Of a DNA stretch of 64,000 nt, positions 27,760 to 35,969 are shown in pieces. How positions within the stretch are numbered: position 1 is the stretch's first letter; the number at the start of each line of letters is the position of its first letter. The notes under the pieces are model-generated. The model worked only from the letters and a program-made list of their open reading frames with translations. It was not told the DNA's origin and did not search any database. The translations under genes were made by a program, and so were the position numbers. The stretch comes from UBA2287 sp964479665. Its GTDB lineage: Bacteria > Bacteroidota > Bacteroidia > Bacteroidales > Tenuifilaceae. Where the stretch lies: positions 1 through 64,000 of the forward strand of contig CAYZNN010000012.1 of the NCBI GenBank assembly GCA_964479665.1, given 5' to 3'.

Positions 27760-29086
27760 TTTGATTTTGACTTTGGTTTGTTACTAAACATTGGAGCGCC
27801 TCTAGGGCTGCCACTTTATCCCTGCTATCGACTAGCAGTGTTATGTTGTGAGAACTGCCGCCATACGATATTTGACGGATGGGGATCCTTTCCAGGGCAT
27901 TCAACACGCGCGATGCTACCCCTGGTTTCTCGGCCACAAAATCGCCCACAACGCATATTATGGTTTGGTTTTCAGTAACCTCAACAGTTGAAAACTCGCA
28001 AAGCGCTTTGTTAATGCTATTTAGCTGGGTATTACTATCGATTGTTAATGTAATGGCTACTTCCGATGTAGTAACCAGGTCAACTGGTGTTCGGTATTCA
28101 TTAAAAATATCGAACACCCTTTTCAGAAAACCGTGCGCCATCAGCATTCTTTGCGATACAATACGTATAGCCGTTATACCATTCTTAGCCGCAACGGCTT
28201 TAATTCCAGCATCAATCTGGTAGGAGCCAATGGAGGTTCCCATGTCGGTAGGGCTGAGAGTGTTTTTTAAAATTACAGGAATGCCCTTAACCCTGCAGGG
28301 GTTTATAGTTGATGGGTGGAGAATTTTGGCTCCAAAGTAGGCAAGTTCAGCAGCCTCGTCGAACGAAAGTTGGCGAATGGGTTCTGTACCTTTTACGAAT
28401 CTTGGATCGTTGTTATGGAAACCATCAATATCAGTCCATATTTGCACTTCACTTGCGTTAATAGCATTTCCAATGATTGCCGCGCTGTAATCGCTCCCCC
28501 CGCGTTTCAGATTATCAACTTCTCCCTGGGCATTACGGCAAATGAACCCTTGGGTTATGAGAATATTTATGCCTGTACAGGTGTCGAGCAGCCGTTTTAA
28601 ATTCTCGGTTATGTAGTAGTAGTCGGGCTCTCCATCCTTATCTATACGCATGAAACTGAGCGCAGGGAGCAATGCTGCTTTTATTTCATTTTCTTGCAGA
28701 AACAGAAAGAATAGGTTGGTAGACATAATTTCGCCCAGAGCCAAAACTTGTTGTTCGGTAGTTTGTGAGTACCCGCTATCCATTAGAGCAGCTGCTTTGT
28801 CGAACTCCCCGAAAGTAATCTCCATCCCTTTTCGTTTAAACTCCTTCGAAGCGAGCAGCTCCTTGCAGGTTTCGGTATGCTTTGCCTCAACTTGTTTAAG
28901 AAGTTTCTGTGCCATTTTAATATTGCCAACCCGAAGGGCATCGCAAGCAGCAACTAAACCATTTGTTACTCCAGCCATAGCCGATAGTACAACAATTGTG
29001 GGTTCGTTGCTTGGAATAATACGTTCCAGATTTCTGATTCGCTCGGCAGTTCCAACTGAGGTTCCGCCAAATTTTAAAACTTTCAT
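27731..29086 (-). CDS. lysC: Aspartate kinase
   Basis: A 451-residue monofunctional aspartokinase, from the ATG at 29084-29086, which begins MKVLKFGGTSVG, the invariant start of the family. An open extension to 29143 would run through the leader hairpin and is not used. The catalytic domain has the GGSDYSAAIIG block and the WTDIDGFHNNDPR block. Two C-terminal ACT domains (about residues 300-445) should bind the feedback inhibitor. It commits aspartate to Lys, Met, Thr and Ile. It is followed by the overlapping lysA and preceded by an attenuator-like leader. Confidence 0.93.
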   Translation of the reverse strand: MKVLKFGGTSVGTAERIRNLERIIPSNEPTIVVLSAMAGVTNGLVAACDALRVGNIKMAQKLLKQVEAKHTETCKELLASKEFKRKGMEITFGEFDKAAALMDSGYSQTTEQQVLALGEIMSTNLFFLFLQENEIKAALLPALSFMRIDKDGEPDYYYITENLKRLLDTCTGINILITQGFICRNAQGEVDNLKRGGSDYSAAIIGNAINASEVQIWTDIDGFHNNDPRFVKGTEPIRQLSFDEAAELAYFGAKILHPSTINPCRVKGIPVILKNTLSPTDMGTSIGSYQIDAGIKAVAAKNGITAIRIVSQRMLMAHGFLKRVFDIFNEYRTPVDLVTTSEVAITLTIDSNTQLNSINKALCEFSTVEVTENQTIICVVGDFVAEKPGVASRVLNALERIPIRQISYGGSSHNITLLVDSRDKVAALEALQCLVTNQSQNQIAIHGNPCL

Positions 29087-29116
29087 TTCAATTTTTGGGT
29101 TATGGTTCAACAAAGA

Positions 29117-29140
29117 AGGCCTGCAGAATTCTGCAGGCCT
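29117..29140 (-). promoter_or_regulatory. Attenuator-like hairpin before lysC
   Basis: A perfect 24-bp palindrome (arm AGGCCTGCAG, GAATTC-type centre) lies 31 bases before the lysC start and is followed on the minus strand by CCTTCTTTGTTG, a weak T-rich exit. A segment inside the upstream leader frame (29189-29200) can pair with the 5' arm over about 10 positions (one G-U), which would break the hairpin, as expected for a terminator/antiterminator switch. Confidence 0.5.
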
Positions 29141-29169
29141 CACCTAATTATTTGGGTTCAGTTTATACA

Positions 29170-29298
29170 CTATCCACCCATTTCACCAAGCCTGCAGGTA
29201 TACAAACGCTTCTTTATGAACATAACTTTAGCCATTTCCATGCACTTATTGCGCTTATAGTCGCTTGCGGCAGATTGGTATTGGGTTATTCTTGTCAT
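29170..29298 (-). CDS. Possible leader peptide of lysC
   Basis: A 42-residue frame in the 278-base leader between pepP and lysC. It starts MTRITQYQ and in residues 15-30 has five Lys and three Met among 16 residues, plus Ile and Thr: the end products of the aspartate pathway. The frame ends 30 bases before the lysC hairpin, and its 3' part contains the segment that can pair with the hairpin arm. It may be a real attenuation peptide or a chance frame; no ribosome-binding site is visible. Confidence 0.35.
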   Translation of the reverse strand: MTRITQYQSAASDYKRNKCMEMAKVMFIKKRLYTCRLGEMGG

Positions 29299-29364
29299 TT
29301 ATTGCTGATTCAGTTTACAATACTACAATTTTTTTTACTTCCAAGGGTTAAGAGAAAGTAAATT

Positions 29365-31143
29365 TTATATTGCGTGTGTTTTTTTCTTAAGCCACTTTGC
29401 CTCTTTTGCCGTTAATTTACTGGCTAGTTTCTCGTATACCATTGAATGGTATTCGTTTATCCATTTTCGTTCCTCGGGAGTGAGCATTTCCAGAGCTATG
29501 GCTTTAGTATCAATGGGGCAAAGTGTAAGGGTTTCAAATTGGTAGAACTTTCCGTATTCGTTTTCAAACGAGCCAATGCAGGCAATAAGGTTTTCAATAC
29601 GAATTCCGTACTGGCCCGTGCGGTATATAGCAGGCTCATTCGATTGTACCATGCCCGGTTCAAGGGTAATGGGGTTTTCGTTAGGTCGAATGGACTGGGG
29701 CCCTTCGTGAACGTTCAGGAATGCTCCCACGCCATGCCCGGTTCCATGCCCATAATTAATGCCTTCGCGCCACATGGCAATGCGAGCAAGCGCATCGAGT
29801 TGGGTTCCCCGAGTTCCCGAGGGGAATTTTGCCATGGAGAGTTGAATCATTCCCTTAAGCACCAGTGTGTAGTCAGTGGCTTCCTGTGGGGTTGGCTCCG
29901 AAAGGTGAATTGTTCTTGTAATATCGGTTGTACCATCAATATATTGTCCACCCGAATCGATTAGCAGAAATCCTTTTTGCTCGATTTTATATGCCGATTG
30001 GGGTGTGGCCGAGTAATGAACAATGGCACCATGGTCGGCATAGCCAACAATAGGTCTGAAACTTTCGCTCACAAAGAGTTCCTGTTTGCTTCGGAACTCC
30101 CTAATTTTCTCACCTACTTTAAATTCGTCGATTTTTTCGCGCTCCAAAGCTTCTTCGAGCCAAATGAGGAACCGGGTAAGTGCAATCCCATCTTTAACCA
30201 TTGCCTGTCGGGTGTTTTCCAATTCAACGGCATTCTTCTTAGCTTTTAATAGGGTAGGTATGCTTGTAGTTTCGAAAATGCGATTACGCTTTTGAATGGA
30301 ACTGTAAATTTGGTAGTTAGCGCGCGTGGGATCCAGTGCTACCACCTCGTCTTTAGCTAATTTGCTATAGAATTTTTCTGCGCGGCTGTAGGGAAGAATA
30401 TCGACCCCTTGGCACATTAGAGACTCAGTAAGCTTATTGTCAATTTTAGCTGAATCAATAAAAAGAATTGCATCGTTCATGGATACGTAACCGTATGCCA
30501 GGGTGACGGGGTTGAATTCTATGTCGTTGCCACGGATGTTAAAGGTCCAGGCAACATCGTCGAGGGTTGAAAGTACACAGCTGGTGGCATTTGCTTTCAA
30601 CAATTCAATACGAATGGCCCCAAGTTTATCCGATACTGTTGCTCCAGTGTATCGTAATTCAAGGCCAAAGGCCTTTTGTTTTGGCAGGGTTGGACGGTTG
30701 CTCCATATTTGGGATATCAAGTCTAACTTAGAGTTAACACTCAATTTATGCTGTTTCAGTTTTGCAATGGTAGCTTGAGCATTGGAAAATGGGAACAAAC
30801 GCCCATCGAACCCTACGGTCGACTTTTTATTGAGTTTCGAAACCAGCCAACTTTCTATTGAAAGGGTTCCGGGAGTGCCCATTTTGCATAGTTCAATACC
30901 CGTTCCACTCAACTCTTCTTCTGCCTGAAGAAAGTAACGCGAATCGGTCCATAGTGCTGCACAGCTTTGGGTAACCACAAGGGTGCCTGCCGAACCGTTG
31001 AAACCCGATAGCCATTGCCGCGATTTAAAATGTTCAGGTAAGTATTCGCTCAAGTGGGGATCGCTGGTTGGAACCAGATATGCATCAACACGGTTGTGTT
31101 TCATTACATCCCTCAGGGTGGCAATTCGGCTAATGGCGCTCAT
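29365..31143 (-). CDS. Xaa-Pro aminopeptidase (aminopeptidase P, M24B)
   Basis: A 592-residue aminopeptidase P of the long, three-domain type (two creatinase-like N-terminal domains, then the pita-bread catalytic domain and a C-terminal M24C extension). Metal and catalytic residues are seen in DSGGQYIDGTTDITRT (two Asp), YGHGTGHGVGAFLNVHEGP (His), MVQSNEPAIY (Glu) and IRIENLI (Glu). It releases N-terminal residues that precede proline. It is cytosolic, with no signal peptide. It starts 17 bases after the speB stop, so they are co-transcribed. Confidence 0.94.
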   Translation of the reverse strand: MSAISRIATLRDVMKHNRVDAYLVPTSDPHLSEYLPEHFKSRQWLSGFNGSAGTLVVTQSCAALWTDSRYFLQAEEELSGTGIELCKMGTPGTLSIESWLVSKLNKKSTVGFDGRLFPFSNAQATIAKLKQHKLSVNSKLDLISQIWSNRPTLPKQKAFGLELRYTGATVSDKLGAIRIELLKANATSCVLSTLDDVAWTFNIRGNDIEFNPVTLAYGYVSMNDAILFIDSAKIDNKLTESLMCQGVDILPYSRAEKFYSKLAKDEVVALDPTRANYQIYSSIQKRNRIFETTSIPTLLKAKKNAVELENTRQAMVKDGIALTRFLIWLEEALEREKIDEFKVGEKIREFRSKQELFVSESFRPIVGYADHGAIVHYSATPQSAYKIEQKGFLLIDSGGQYIDGTTDITRTIHLSEPTPQEATDYTLVLKGMIQLSMAKFPSGTRGTQLDALARIAMWREGINYGHGTGHGVGAFLNVHEGPQSIRPNENPITLEPGMVQSNEPAIYRTGQYGIRIENLIACIGSFENEYGKFYQFETLTLCPIDTKAIALEMLTPEERKWINEYHSMVYEKLASKLTAKEAKWLKKKTHAI

Positions 31144-31160
31144 GGCTGTAATTTAAGTTG

Positions 31161-32024
31161 TTACTTTATAGATTTCAGTTCTTTCCCAAATCGGTAAGCA
31201 AGAATTTTGTACACAAGTTTGGCTGCTACAAAATCCGACGATTTTTCGTTGGGGTTGGGACAAAGTTCAACCACATCGAATCCTACTAAATTCCTCCTTT
31301 CAATCAGTTTCTTCAGAAACTTTAGTGTTTGGTACCAATGCATTCCTCCGGGTTCAGGCGTTCCGGTAGATGGGACAACCGATGGGTCGAATCCATCGAG
31401 GTCTATTGTAAGGTACACATTTTCAGTAAGTAAGTCGATAGCTTCATTCATCCAACTATCGTTAAATGAAATCTGATGTCCCCAGAAAACACGATTTTCA
31501 TTCATGTTCTTCGTTTCTCCTAAATCCATGCTGCGAATGCCAACCTGAACTATGGGGCAGAGCTCTTTGGCACGAGCCATAACACAAGCGTGATTATTTG
31601 GAGTACCCTCGTACTCGTCTCGAAGGTCGGCATGGGCATCGATTTGTATTACTGAAAGTTTTTTGAACCTTTCTGCATGAGCCTGAATAATTCCAATACT
31701 TACCGAGTGCTCGCCGCCTATAGTTACCAAAAACTTTTCCTTATCAATTAAACCCAAAGCCTGCTTTTTGGCTTCGGCCACCATGGCTTCAGGGCTAGTA
31801 TTCGCGGTAATGGGTTCAGCAGTAAAAATACCCATGCGGTAGGGTTCGCTACGGGTTTCAATATCGTACAGTTCCATATTGGCTGATGCATCGAGAAGGG
31901 CATTGGGTCCCTTATCGGAACCCTTTACCCAGGTGCTGGTTCCGTCGTAGGGAATTGGTAAAATTGCAATTTTAGAATTCGAAAGCGAGGAGAATTCCTC
32001 GGGCAAACCGCCATAATTGACCAT
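31161..32024 (-). CDS. speB: Agmatinase / ureohydrolase family protein
   Basis: A 287-residue ureohydrolase. The di-manganese site is visible in GGEHSVS (His), QIDAHADLRDEYEG (Asp, His, Asp) and TIDLDGFDPSVVPSTGTPEPGG (two Asp and the family signature). Substrate pattern and length fit agmatinase, which yields putrescine and urea; guanidinobutyrase or another guanidino substrate is not ruled out. It is first in a minus-strand run with pepP and lysC-lysA. A -7 element lies at 32066-32073. Confidence 0.88.
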   Translation of the reverse strand: MVNYGGLPEEFSSLSNSKIAILPIPYDGTSTWVKGSDKGPNALLDASANMELYDIETRSEPYRMGIFTAEPITANTSPEAMVAEAKKQALGLIDKEKFLVTIGGEHSVSIGIIQAHAERFKKLSVIQIDAHADLRDEYEGTPNNHACVMARAKELCPIVQVGIRSMDLGETKNMNENRVFWGHQISFNDSWMNEAIDLLTENVYLTIDLDGFDPSVVPSTGTPEPGGMHWYQTLKFLKKLIERRNLVGFDVVELCPNPNEKSSDFVAAKLVYKILAYRFGKELKSIK

Positions 32025-32363
32025 TACAAATGTTTTAAAAGTTATTTTTATAATATGAATGTTTGCAAAATTACGAAAATGGAAATGAAATTGACTTAAA
32101 TTTTATTTGAATTAATATGAATTCATTTCGGTTGATTCATTTATGACGATTTGAAAAATAATTAGTTAATCGATCACAATTAACAAGGTTGCTTAAATTG
32201 ATACTTGAGTTTATGTGGTAAATGCGTTTAATAAAATTACAAACAAGATTATGGTATGTTTTTTGGCATAACCAAAACCGATTAACTCTTAATATATCGA
32301 AGGGCCAATCTATGAGTAAAATAATCCATTTGAATATTCAGCCTAACTAAGCAAACTTTAATT
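32025..32363. other. Gene-free AT-rich stretch
   Basis: No coding frame is supported between the divergent speB and the frameshifted secreted-protein gene. Apart from a TAnnTTTG element for speB (32066-32073, minus strand) I see no repeat or hairpin of note. Confidence 0.6.
32066..32073 (-). promoter_or_regulatory. Putative -7 promoter element of speB
   Basis: On the minus strand it reads TAATTTTG (TAnnTTTG), 42 bases before the speB ATG. No -33 TTG is seen at normal spacing. Confidence 0.4.
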
Positions 32364-32920
32364 ATGAAAAACTTCTCCTTATTGCTTATGCTTCTTGTTA
32401 CAAACATTACGTTTGCTCAGAAAGTTCAAGAAGCTAACGTTTACCCATCAAATCTCGAAGAAAATATGTATTTCGAGAAATTTAATCAGCAAACTAATAC
32501 TATTGAGGGTCTTTACTTCATGGTTTTGTCGGATGGGAATAACTCAGAATTTGTTACCCCAGCATTTGAGTTTATTCTTTACCTTCTACCCGAAGGTAGC
32601 ACTAGCAAAGACGATTAATTACAGTAAAAAAGTACTCTTTACCTGGCATTTATCACTTTGGTGCAATGGAATATAAGAACGAAAAAGTTAACCTAAACGA
32701 AACGAGTGGTATTAAGCCCGGAAACTATAGGTTTGGTATTTGGGTAAACTCTAACGAAGCCTTTACCGAAGATAGAAACGATAACGCTAAGCTATTTAAA
32801 ACTCCAATCAGAATAAATATTGAGACAAAAGGCGAAGAGGTAAAGAAAACCGAAGATGAGTGGGGAAGTGAGGATAAAAGCAAACAGAATGACGACAATA
32901 ATGATGATGATGAATGGTAG
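32364..32920 (+). pseudogene. Small secreted hypothetical protein with a frameshift
   Basis: Two adjoining frames read as one protein if one base is restored near 32615-32618. The first frame has a signal peptide (MKNFSLLLMLLVTNITFAQ) and ends LLPEGSTSKDD-stop. The second frame, open before its first ATG, continues TVKKYSLPGIYHFGAMEYKNEK and then SGIKPGNYRFGIWVNSNEAF, ending in an acidic Asp/Glu/Asn-rich tail. Inserting one T (GATTAATT to GATTTAATT) gives a continuous product of about 185 residues. Function unknown. The alternative is a sequencing error. A strong terminator follows. Confidence 0.7.
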
Positions 32921-32939
32921 ACAATATTAATTGTTAAGT

Positions 32940-32980
32940 AAAGAGGTGCTCCTCAAACTGAAGGAGCACCTCTTTTTATT
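32940..32980 (+). terminator. Strong terminator
   Basis: A 14-bp stem (AAAGAGGTGCTCCT at 32940-32953 with its complement at 32962-32975), an 8-base loop and a T-rich tail, 20 bases after the stop of the small secreted protein gene. It also faces the convergent Spy-like operon. Confidence 0.9.
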
Positions 32981-33004
32981 TAAAAACATGAGAAATCTTT
33001 GTTG

Positions 33005-33463
33005 TTAATAATCCATGTTTTTTCTGTTATGTTTCCCCTTTTTCCCTTGGCGCGCATTGAAGTGTACTCGCTGCTCATCGGTAAGAATCTGCGAAACTTC
33101 GTTGCGGTGTGCTGCCTGCTTTTTCATAAGGTTGGTTTTCAGGGTTCCCATTTCATCAATTAGCTTATTAATGGCTGCCATGTCGGGTTTTTCGGACGAT
33201 TGGAGTGTATTAAGGCGTGCTCTTTTCTCCTGGAATTCGTTTCTGAGGGGTGTAATCTCTTTCAGATGTTTTGTTCTCAGGTCGTTGAGTTTAGTTTCCT
33301 GATCGGGAGTAAGATTGGGAATTCTGTGCTGCATACCCTTTTCAAATTGGGGTTGGTTGCCATCCAAGGGTCTGTTTCTCCTCATGCCCCTTTGGGCATT
33401 TACATTTAATGAAGCAATTGCTAGTGCTATGGTGGCAATTACTGCGAAAGTTTTTGTTCTCAT
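33005..33463 (-). CDS. Spy/CpxP-like periplasmic protein
   Basis: A 152-residue protein with a signal peptide ending in VNAQ (about residue 24) and a basic, helical mature part. It has two LTxxQ-type motifs, LTPDQETKL and LTDEQRVHF, the hallmark of the Spy/CpxP/CnrX group of periplasmic chaperone-like and metal- or stress-sensing proteins. It is last in a minus-strand operon of sigma factor, anti-sigma factor and two Spy-like proteins. It probably buffers envelope stress or signals to the anti-sigma factor; direct evidence is lacking. Confidence 0.83.
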   Translation of the reverse strand: MRTKTFAVIATIALAIASLNVNAQRGMRRNRPLDGNQPQFEKGMQHRIPNLTPDQETKLNDLRTKHLKEITPLRNEFQEKRARLNTLQSSEKPDMAAINKLIDEMGTLKTNLMKKQAAHRNEVSQILTDEQRVHFNARQGKKGKHNRKNMDY

Positions 33464-33484
33464 TGGTTTGAAATTTGAAGGTTA

Positions 33485-34006
33485 TTATTCAGATTTACCG
33501 CGGTTTCGTTGTTTATTCGCTCTTTCCATCCTGCGTTCGTGTAAAGCAGGGTTCATCATTCGTCGTAGCATCCTTTTAAGGTGAACACGTTGATCGGGCG
33601 AGCATACCTCTCTGAGTTTCATGAAATGATCGATTGTTCCCTGTTGCTGTAGTATACGTAGCTGGCCTATTCGCTGGGTTAAACTGTCCAGTTTCATTTT
33701 ATTAGGTTCCTCCTCGCCCAGTTCTTCGGCAATTGCATTGTGAACTCTTAGTATTTCGTCTCGAACTTGTAATGTGTTCTCGAAGTGTTCTTTTCGCAAT
33801 TGGCCAAATTGCTCCTGCTGTTCGGGGGTCAGATTTAATTGTTTGGTTACCATTTCGTGCGCTTTTCTGGGCGAAGGTTCTACGGCAGGTCCTGTTTCCC
33901 ATAGTTTAATCGATCGCAACCCAATGGTTACGAGCAGTGCCAAATTGAGCGCAATTAACAGTATGGCTGCACCAGTAATGAGTTTATTTCGGGTAAGAAA
34001 GTTCAT
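33485..34006 (-). CDS. Membrane-anchored Spy/CpxP-like protein (periplasmic heavy metal sensor type)
   Basis: A 173-residue protein with an N-terminal membrane anchor (about residues 8-30) and a helical periplasmic part with LNLTPEQQEQFGQL, an LTxxQ motif. A second, degenerate site is SPDQRVHL. The layout (anchor plus CnrX-like helical domain) is that of the periplasmic sensor in ECF sigma systems. It is 11 bases after the anti-sigma gene, so it probably acts as the third partner of that pair. Confidence 0.82.
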   Translation of the reverse strand: MNFLTRNKLITGAAILLIALNLALLVTIGLRSIKLWETGPAVEPSPRKAHEMVTKQLNLTPEQQEQFGQLRKEHFENTLQVRDEILRVHNAIAEELGEEEPNKMKLDSLTQRIGQLRILQQQGTIDHFMKLREVCSPDQRVHLKRMLRRMMNPALHERRMERANKQRNRGKSE

Positions 34007-34017
34007 TGCAATTTGCT

Positions 34018-34473
34018 TTATTGATTGTTTGTGAAATTATCGTAAGGAGAAAGGTTATCCGAATGAAAATAGTCTTCGGCCAGTTGCTCCCATGTTTGAT
34101 CGGAACTTTGAATGGAGTTGGTATTAAAGTAATTGGTTACCGAACCTATGATTAACCCAATAGCCAAACCTGCTGCTGCAATGGTTACAATGGTTTTTGT
34201 ACGCAGCGGAATTATAGGTGCGACCATGGGCTCTGCCATAGACCAAATTTTTTGAGCCAAGAACGGGTTCGCATTCAGCTCGTTTTTTTCAATTTCAACT
34301 TCTTCTAAAACGCTCTTTAGAACTTGAAGTTTATATTTGCATTGGCTGCACGAATTGAGGTGAATTGCTATCTCCTGCTTAGCTTCGAAAGGCAAGTTCC
34401 CCTCGATAAACGAACTCAAATTGGTATTTACTGTTTTGCAATTCATTGCTTTGCTTGTTTGAAGTTTTGACAT
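34018..34473 (-). CDS. Anti-sigma factor with zinc-finger (ZAS-like) domain
   Basis: A 151-residue single-span protein. The cytosolic N-terminal half has the zinc motif HLNSCSQC (H-x3-C-x2-C) with an upstream Cys in MNCKTVN, as in ZAS anti-sigma factors. One membrane span (about residues 93-112) and a short periplasmic tail follow. The start may be at 34473 or at the ATG at 34446 (MNCKTVNTNL). It directly follows the ECF sigma gene (2 bases), its likely partner. Confidence 0.86.
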   Translation of the reverse strand: MSKLQTSKAMNCKTVNTNLSSFIEGNLPFEAKQEIAIHLNSCSQCKYKLQVLKSVLEEVEIEKNELNANPFLAQKIWSMAEPMVAPIIPLRTKTIVTIAAAGLAIGLIIGSVTNYFNTNSIQSSDQTWEQLAEDYFHSDNLSPYDNFTNNQ

Positions 34474-34475
34474 TG

Positions 34476-35078
34476 CTATTTGGTAAAACTTGCGTTAGGA
34501 ATCCTGTTTTTTTCTAAAATGCTTTTCTGAAGGTTACTTTTTGCTCTGAAAAGAAGAGATTCAACTGCCGATAGGGAAAGTCCCATTACTTCAGCAATTT
34601 CTTTGTAGCTTAAATCCTGATATTTAGCCAGAATAAAGGCAATTCGTTGATTCTCGGGTAAGCCATTCAGAGCCCTTTTCAGTAGAGCTCGCGTTTCTCT
34701 AGTGCCAATTGCTTTATCGGCTGCAAATTGTCCCTCGTCGGATTGGTTATAAACATTCTCGTTATTTTTTTGAAAGAACCCCTCGATGCTATGAAAAATT
34801 CGCTCCCTTTTCTTTTTGTTTATGAAGTTTATCGACTTGTTTACTGCAATTCGATAGATCCACGTTGAAAATTGTGAGTCGCCCCTAAAAGAGGTTACTG
34901 AGCGAAGCACCTCAATGAAAACATCCTGGGTTATATCTTCCGCATCGGCTATTTGGCTTACAAAGCCCTTGCAAATGCGCAATACCTTCTGTTGGTACCT
35001 GTCAACCAGTTGGTTGAATGCTGCTGAACTGCGTTCAACCTGTATTTGTTTAACTAGTTCTTGGTCGGTTAACGACAT
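34476..35078 (-). CDS. ECF-type RNA polymerase sigma factor
   Basis: A 200-residue sigma-70 family protein of the extracytoplasmic-function type. Region 2 shows DAEDITQDVFIEVLR and FSTWIYRIAVNKSINFI; region 4 shows LPENQRIAFILAKYQDLSYKEIAEVMGLSLSAVESLLFRAK, split here only for description. It heads the operon with an anti-sigma factor and two Spy-like proteins, so its signal is probably envelope or metal stress. No autoregulatory promoter could be identified upstream. Confidence 0.92.
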   Translation of the reverse strand: MSLTDQELVKQIQVERSSAAFNQLVDRYQQKVLRICKGFVSQIADAEDITQDVFIEVLRSVTSFRGDSQFSTWIYRIAVNKSINFINKKKRERIFHSIEGFFQKNNENVYNQSDEGQFAADKAIGTRETRALLKRALNGLPENQRIAFILAKYQDLSYKEIAEVMGLSLSAVESLLFRAKSNLQKSILEKNRIPNASFTK

Positions 35079-35176
35079 TGGTTAGGTAATTAATACTCTT
35101 TTGACAATTGAAGGTTCCCTTTCTTGCGAGGAATAAAAAAAAAGTTCATTTAGCAACCCTGTTTCGTTCATACTTG

Positions 35177-35184
35177 TAAATTTG
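35177..35184 (+). promoter_or_regulatory. Putative -7 promoter element of the HAMP-trkH unit
   Basis: TAAATTTG (TAnnTTTG) lies 17 bases before the ATG at 35202. Confidence 0.45.
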
Positions 35185-35201
35185 CAGAAAATATCGACAT
35201 C

Positions 35202-35966
35202 ATGAGCATCCGAACCAAAATTCTGCTGGGCTTCCTTATCCTTGTGTTAATGCTATTCATTTCGGGGGCACTTTCGCTTTTTGAGTTGAACAAATTGGGA
35301 CGGGCAGTTAAGGGGCTGATAACTGATAATTATCGGAGCATTTACTTCTCACGACAGATGCTCGATGCGCTGGAACAACAGGAGAAAGCAGTGCTTGCTT
35401 ATACCAGTAGCGGCGATACCTCTCACTATAGTGCATTTAACGTGTCTGCCAAAACCATTGAGTTAAATATCGATAGCGCAAGTACTACTCTTGTGGTTGA
35501 ATCGGAAAAACAGTTTTTAGATTCGATAGTAACTGCCTATAATGCTTTTTATTCAACTTCAGTTCGTTATTTCGAACTTAAAAATTGTGAACTAGGCATC
35601 TATCTTGAAGAGGTTCACCCTTCGTATATTAAAGCGGCTTATCATATGAAGCAGCTCATAACCCTAAACCAAAGCGCACTATACAAAACGGCAGCCTTTT
35701 TAGAAACCAGTTCGCAGCGCGTTGGTATCCCGGGCCTAATTGTTATTGTTACAAGTATTATTTTTACTTTAGTGTTCATATACTTGGTAAATCATTTTTT
35801 TGTTTCGCCAATAATAAGGTTAACCAAGGCCATTAACGATTATGTGAAATTCAAGAAACCATTCGATGTGCCCATTGAAACCAAGGATGAGATTTATACC
35901 CTTAGGGAGTCGATAGCTAGCCTAATTAACTATTATCGGGCGGGTTCACAAAAAAAGGGCAAATAG
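35202..35966 (+). CDS. Membrane sensor-like protein: 4-helix periplasmic domain plus HAMP, no output domain
   Basis: A 254-residue protein laid out like the N-terminal half of a chemoreceptor or histidine kinase: membrane span 1 (about residues 8-28), a helical periplasmic domain of about 150 residues, span 2 (about 176-198) and a HAMP-like linker (FVSPIIRLTKAINDYV...). It stops after HAMP at residue 254 with a basic tail; no kinase, cyclase or MCP signalling domain follows. trkH begins 3 bases downstream, so the two are surely co-translated. A signal-to-transporter role is possible but inferred from position. Confidence 0.83.
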   Translation: MSIRTKILLGFLILVLMLFISGALSLFELNKLGRAVKGLITDNYRSIYFSRQMLDALEQQEKAVLAYTSSGDTSHYSAFNVSAKTIELNIDSASTTLVVESEKQFLDSIVTAYNAFYSTSVRYFELKNCELGIYLEEVHPSYIKAAYHMKQLITLNQSALYKTAAFLETSSQRVGIPGLIVIVTSIIFTLVFIYLVNHFFVSPIIRLTKAINDYVKFKKPFDVPIETKDEIYTLRESIASLINYYRAGSQKKGK

Positions 35967-35969
35967 ATT

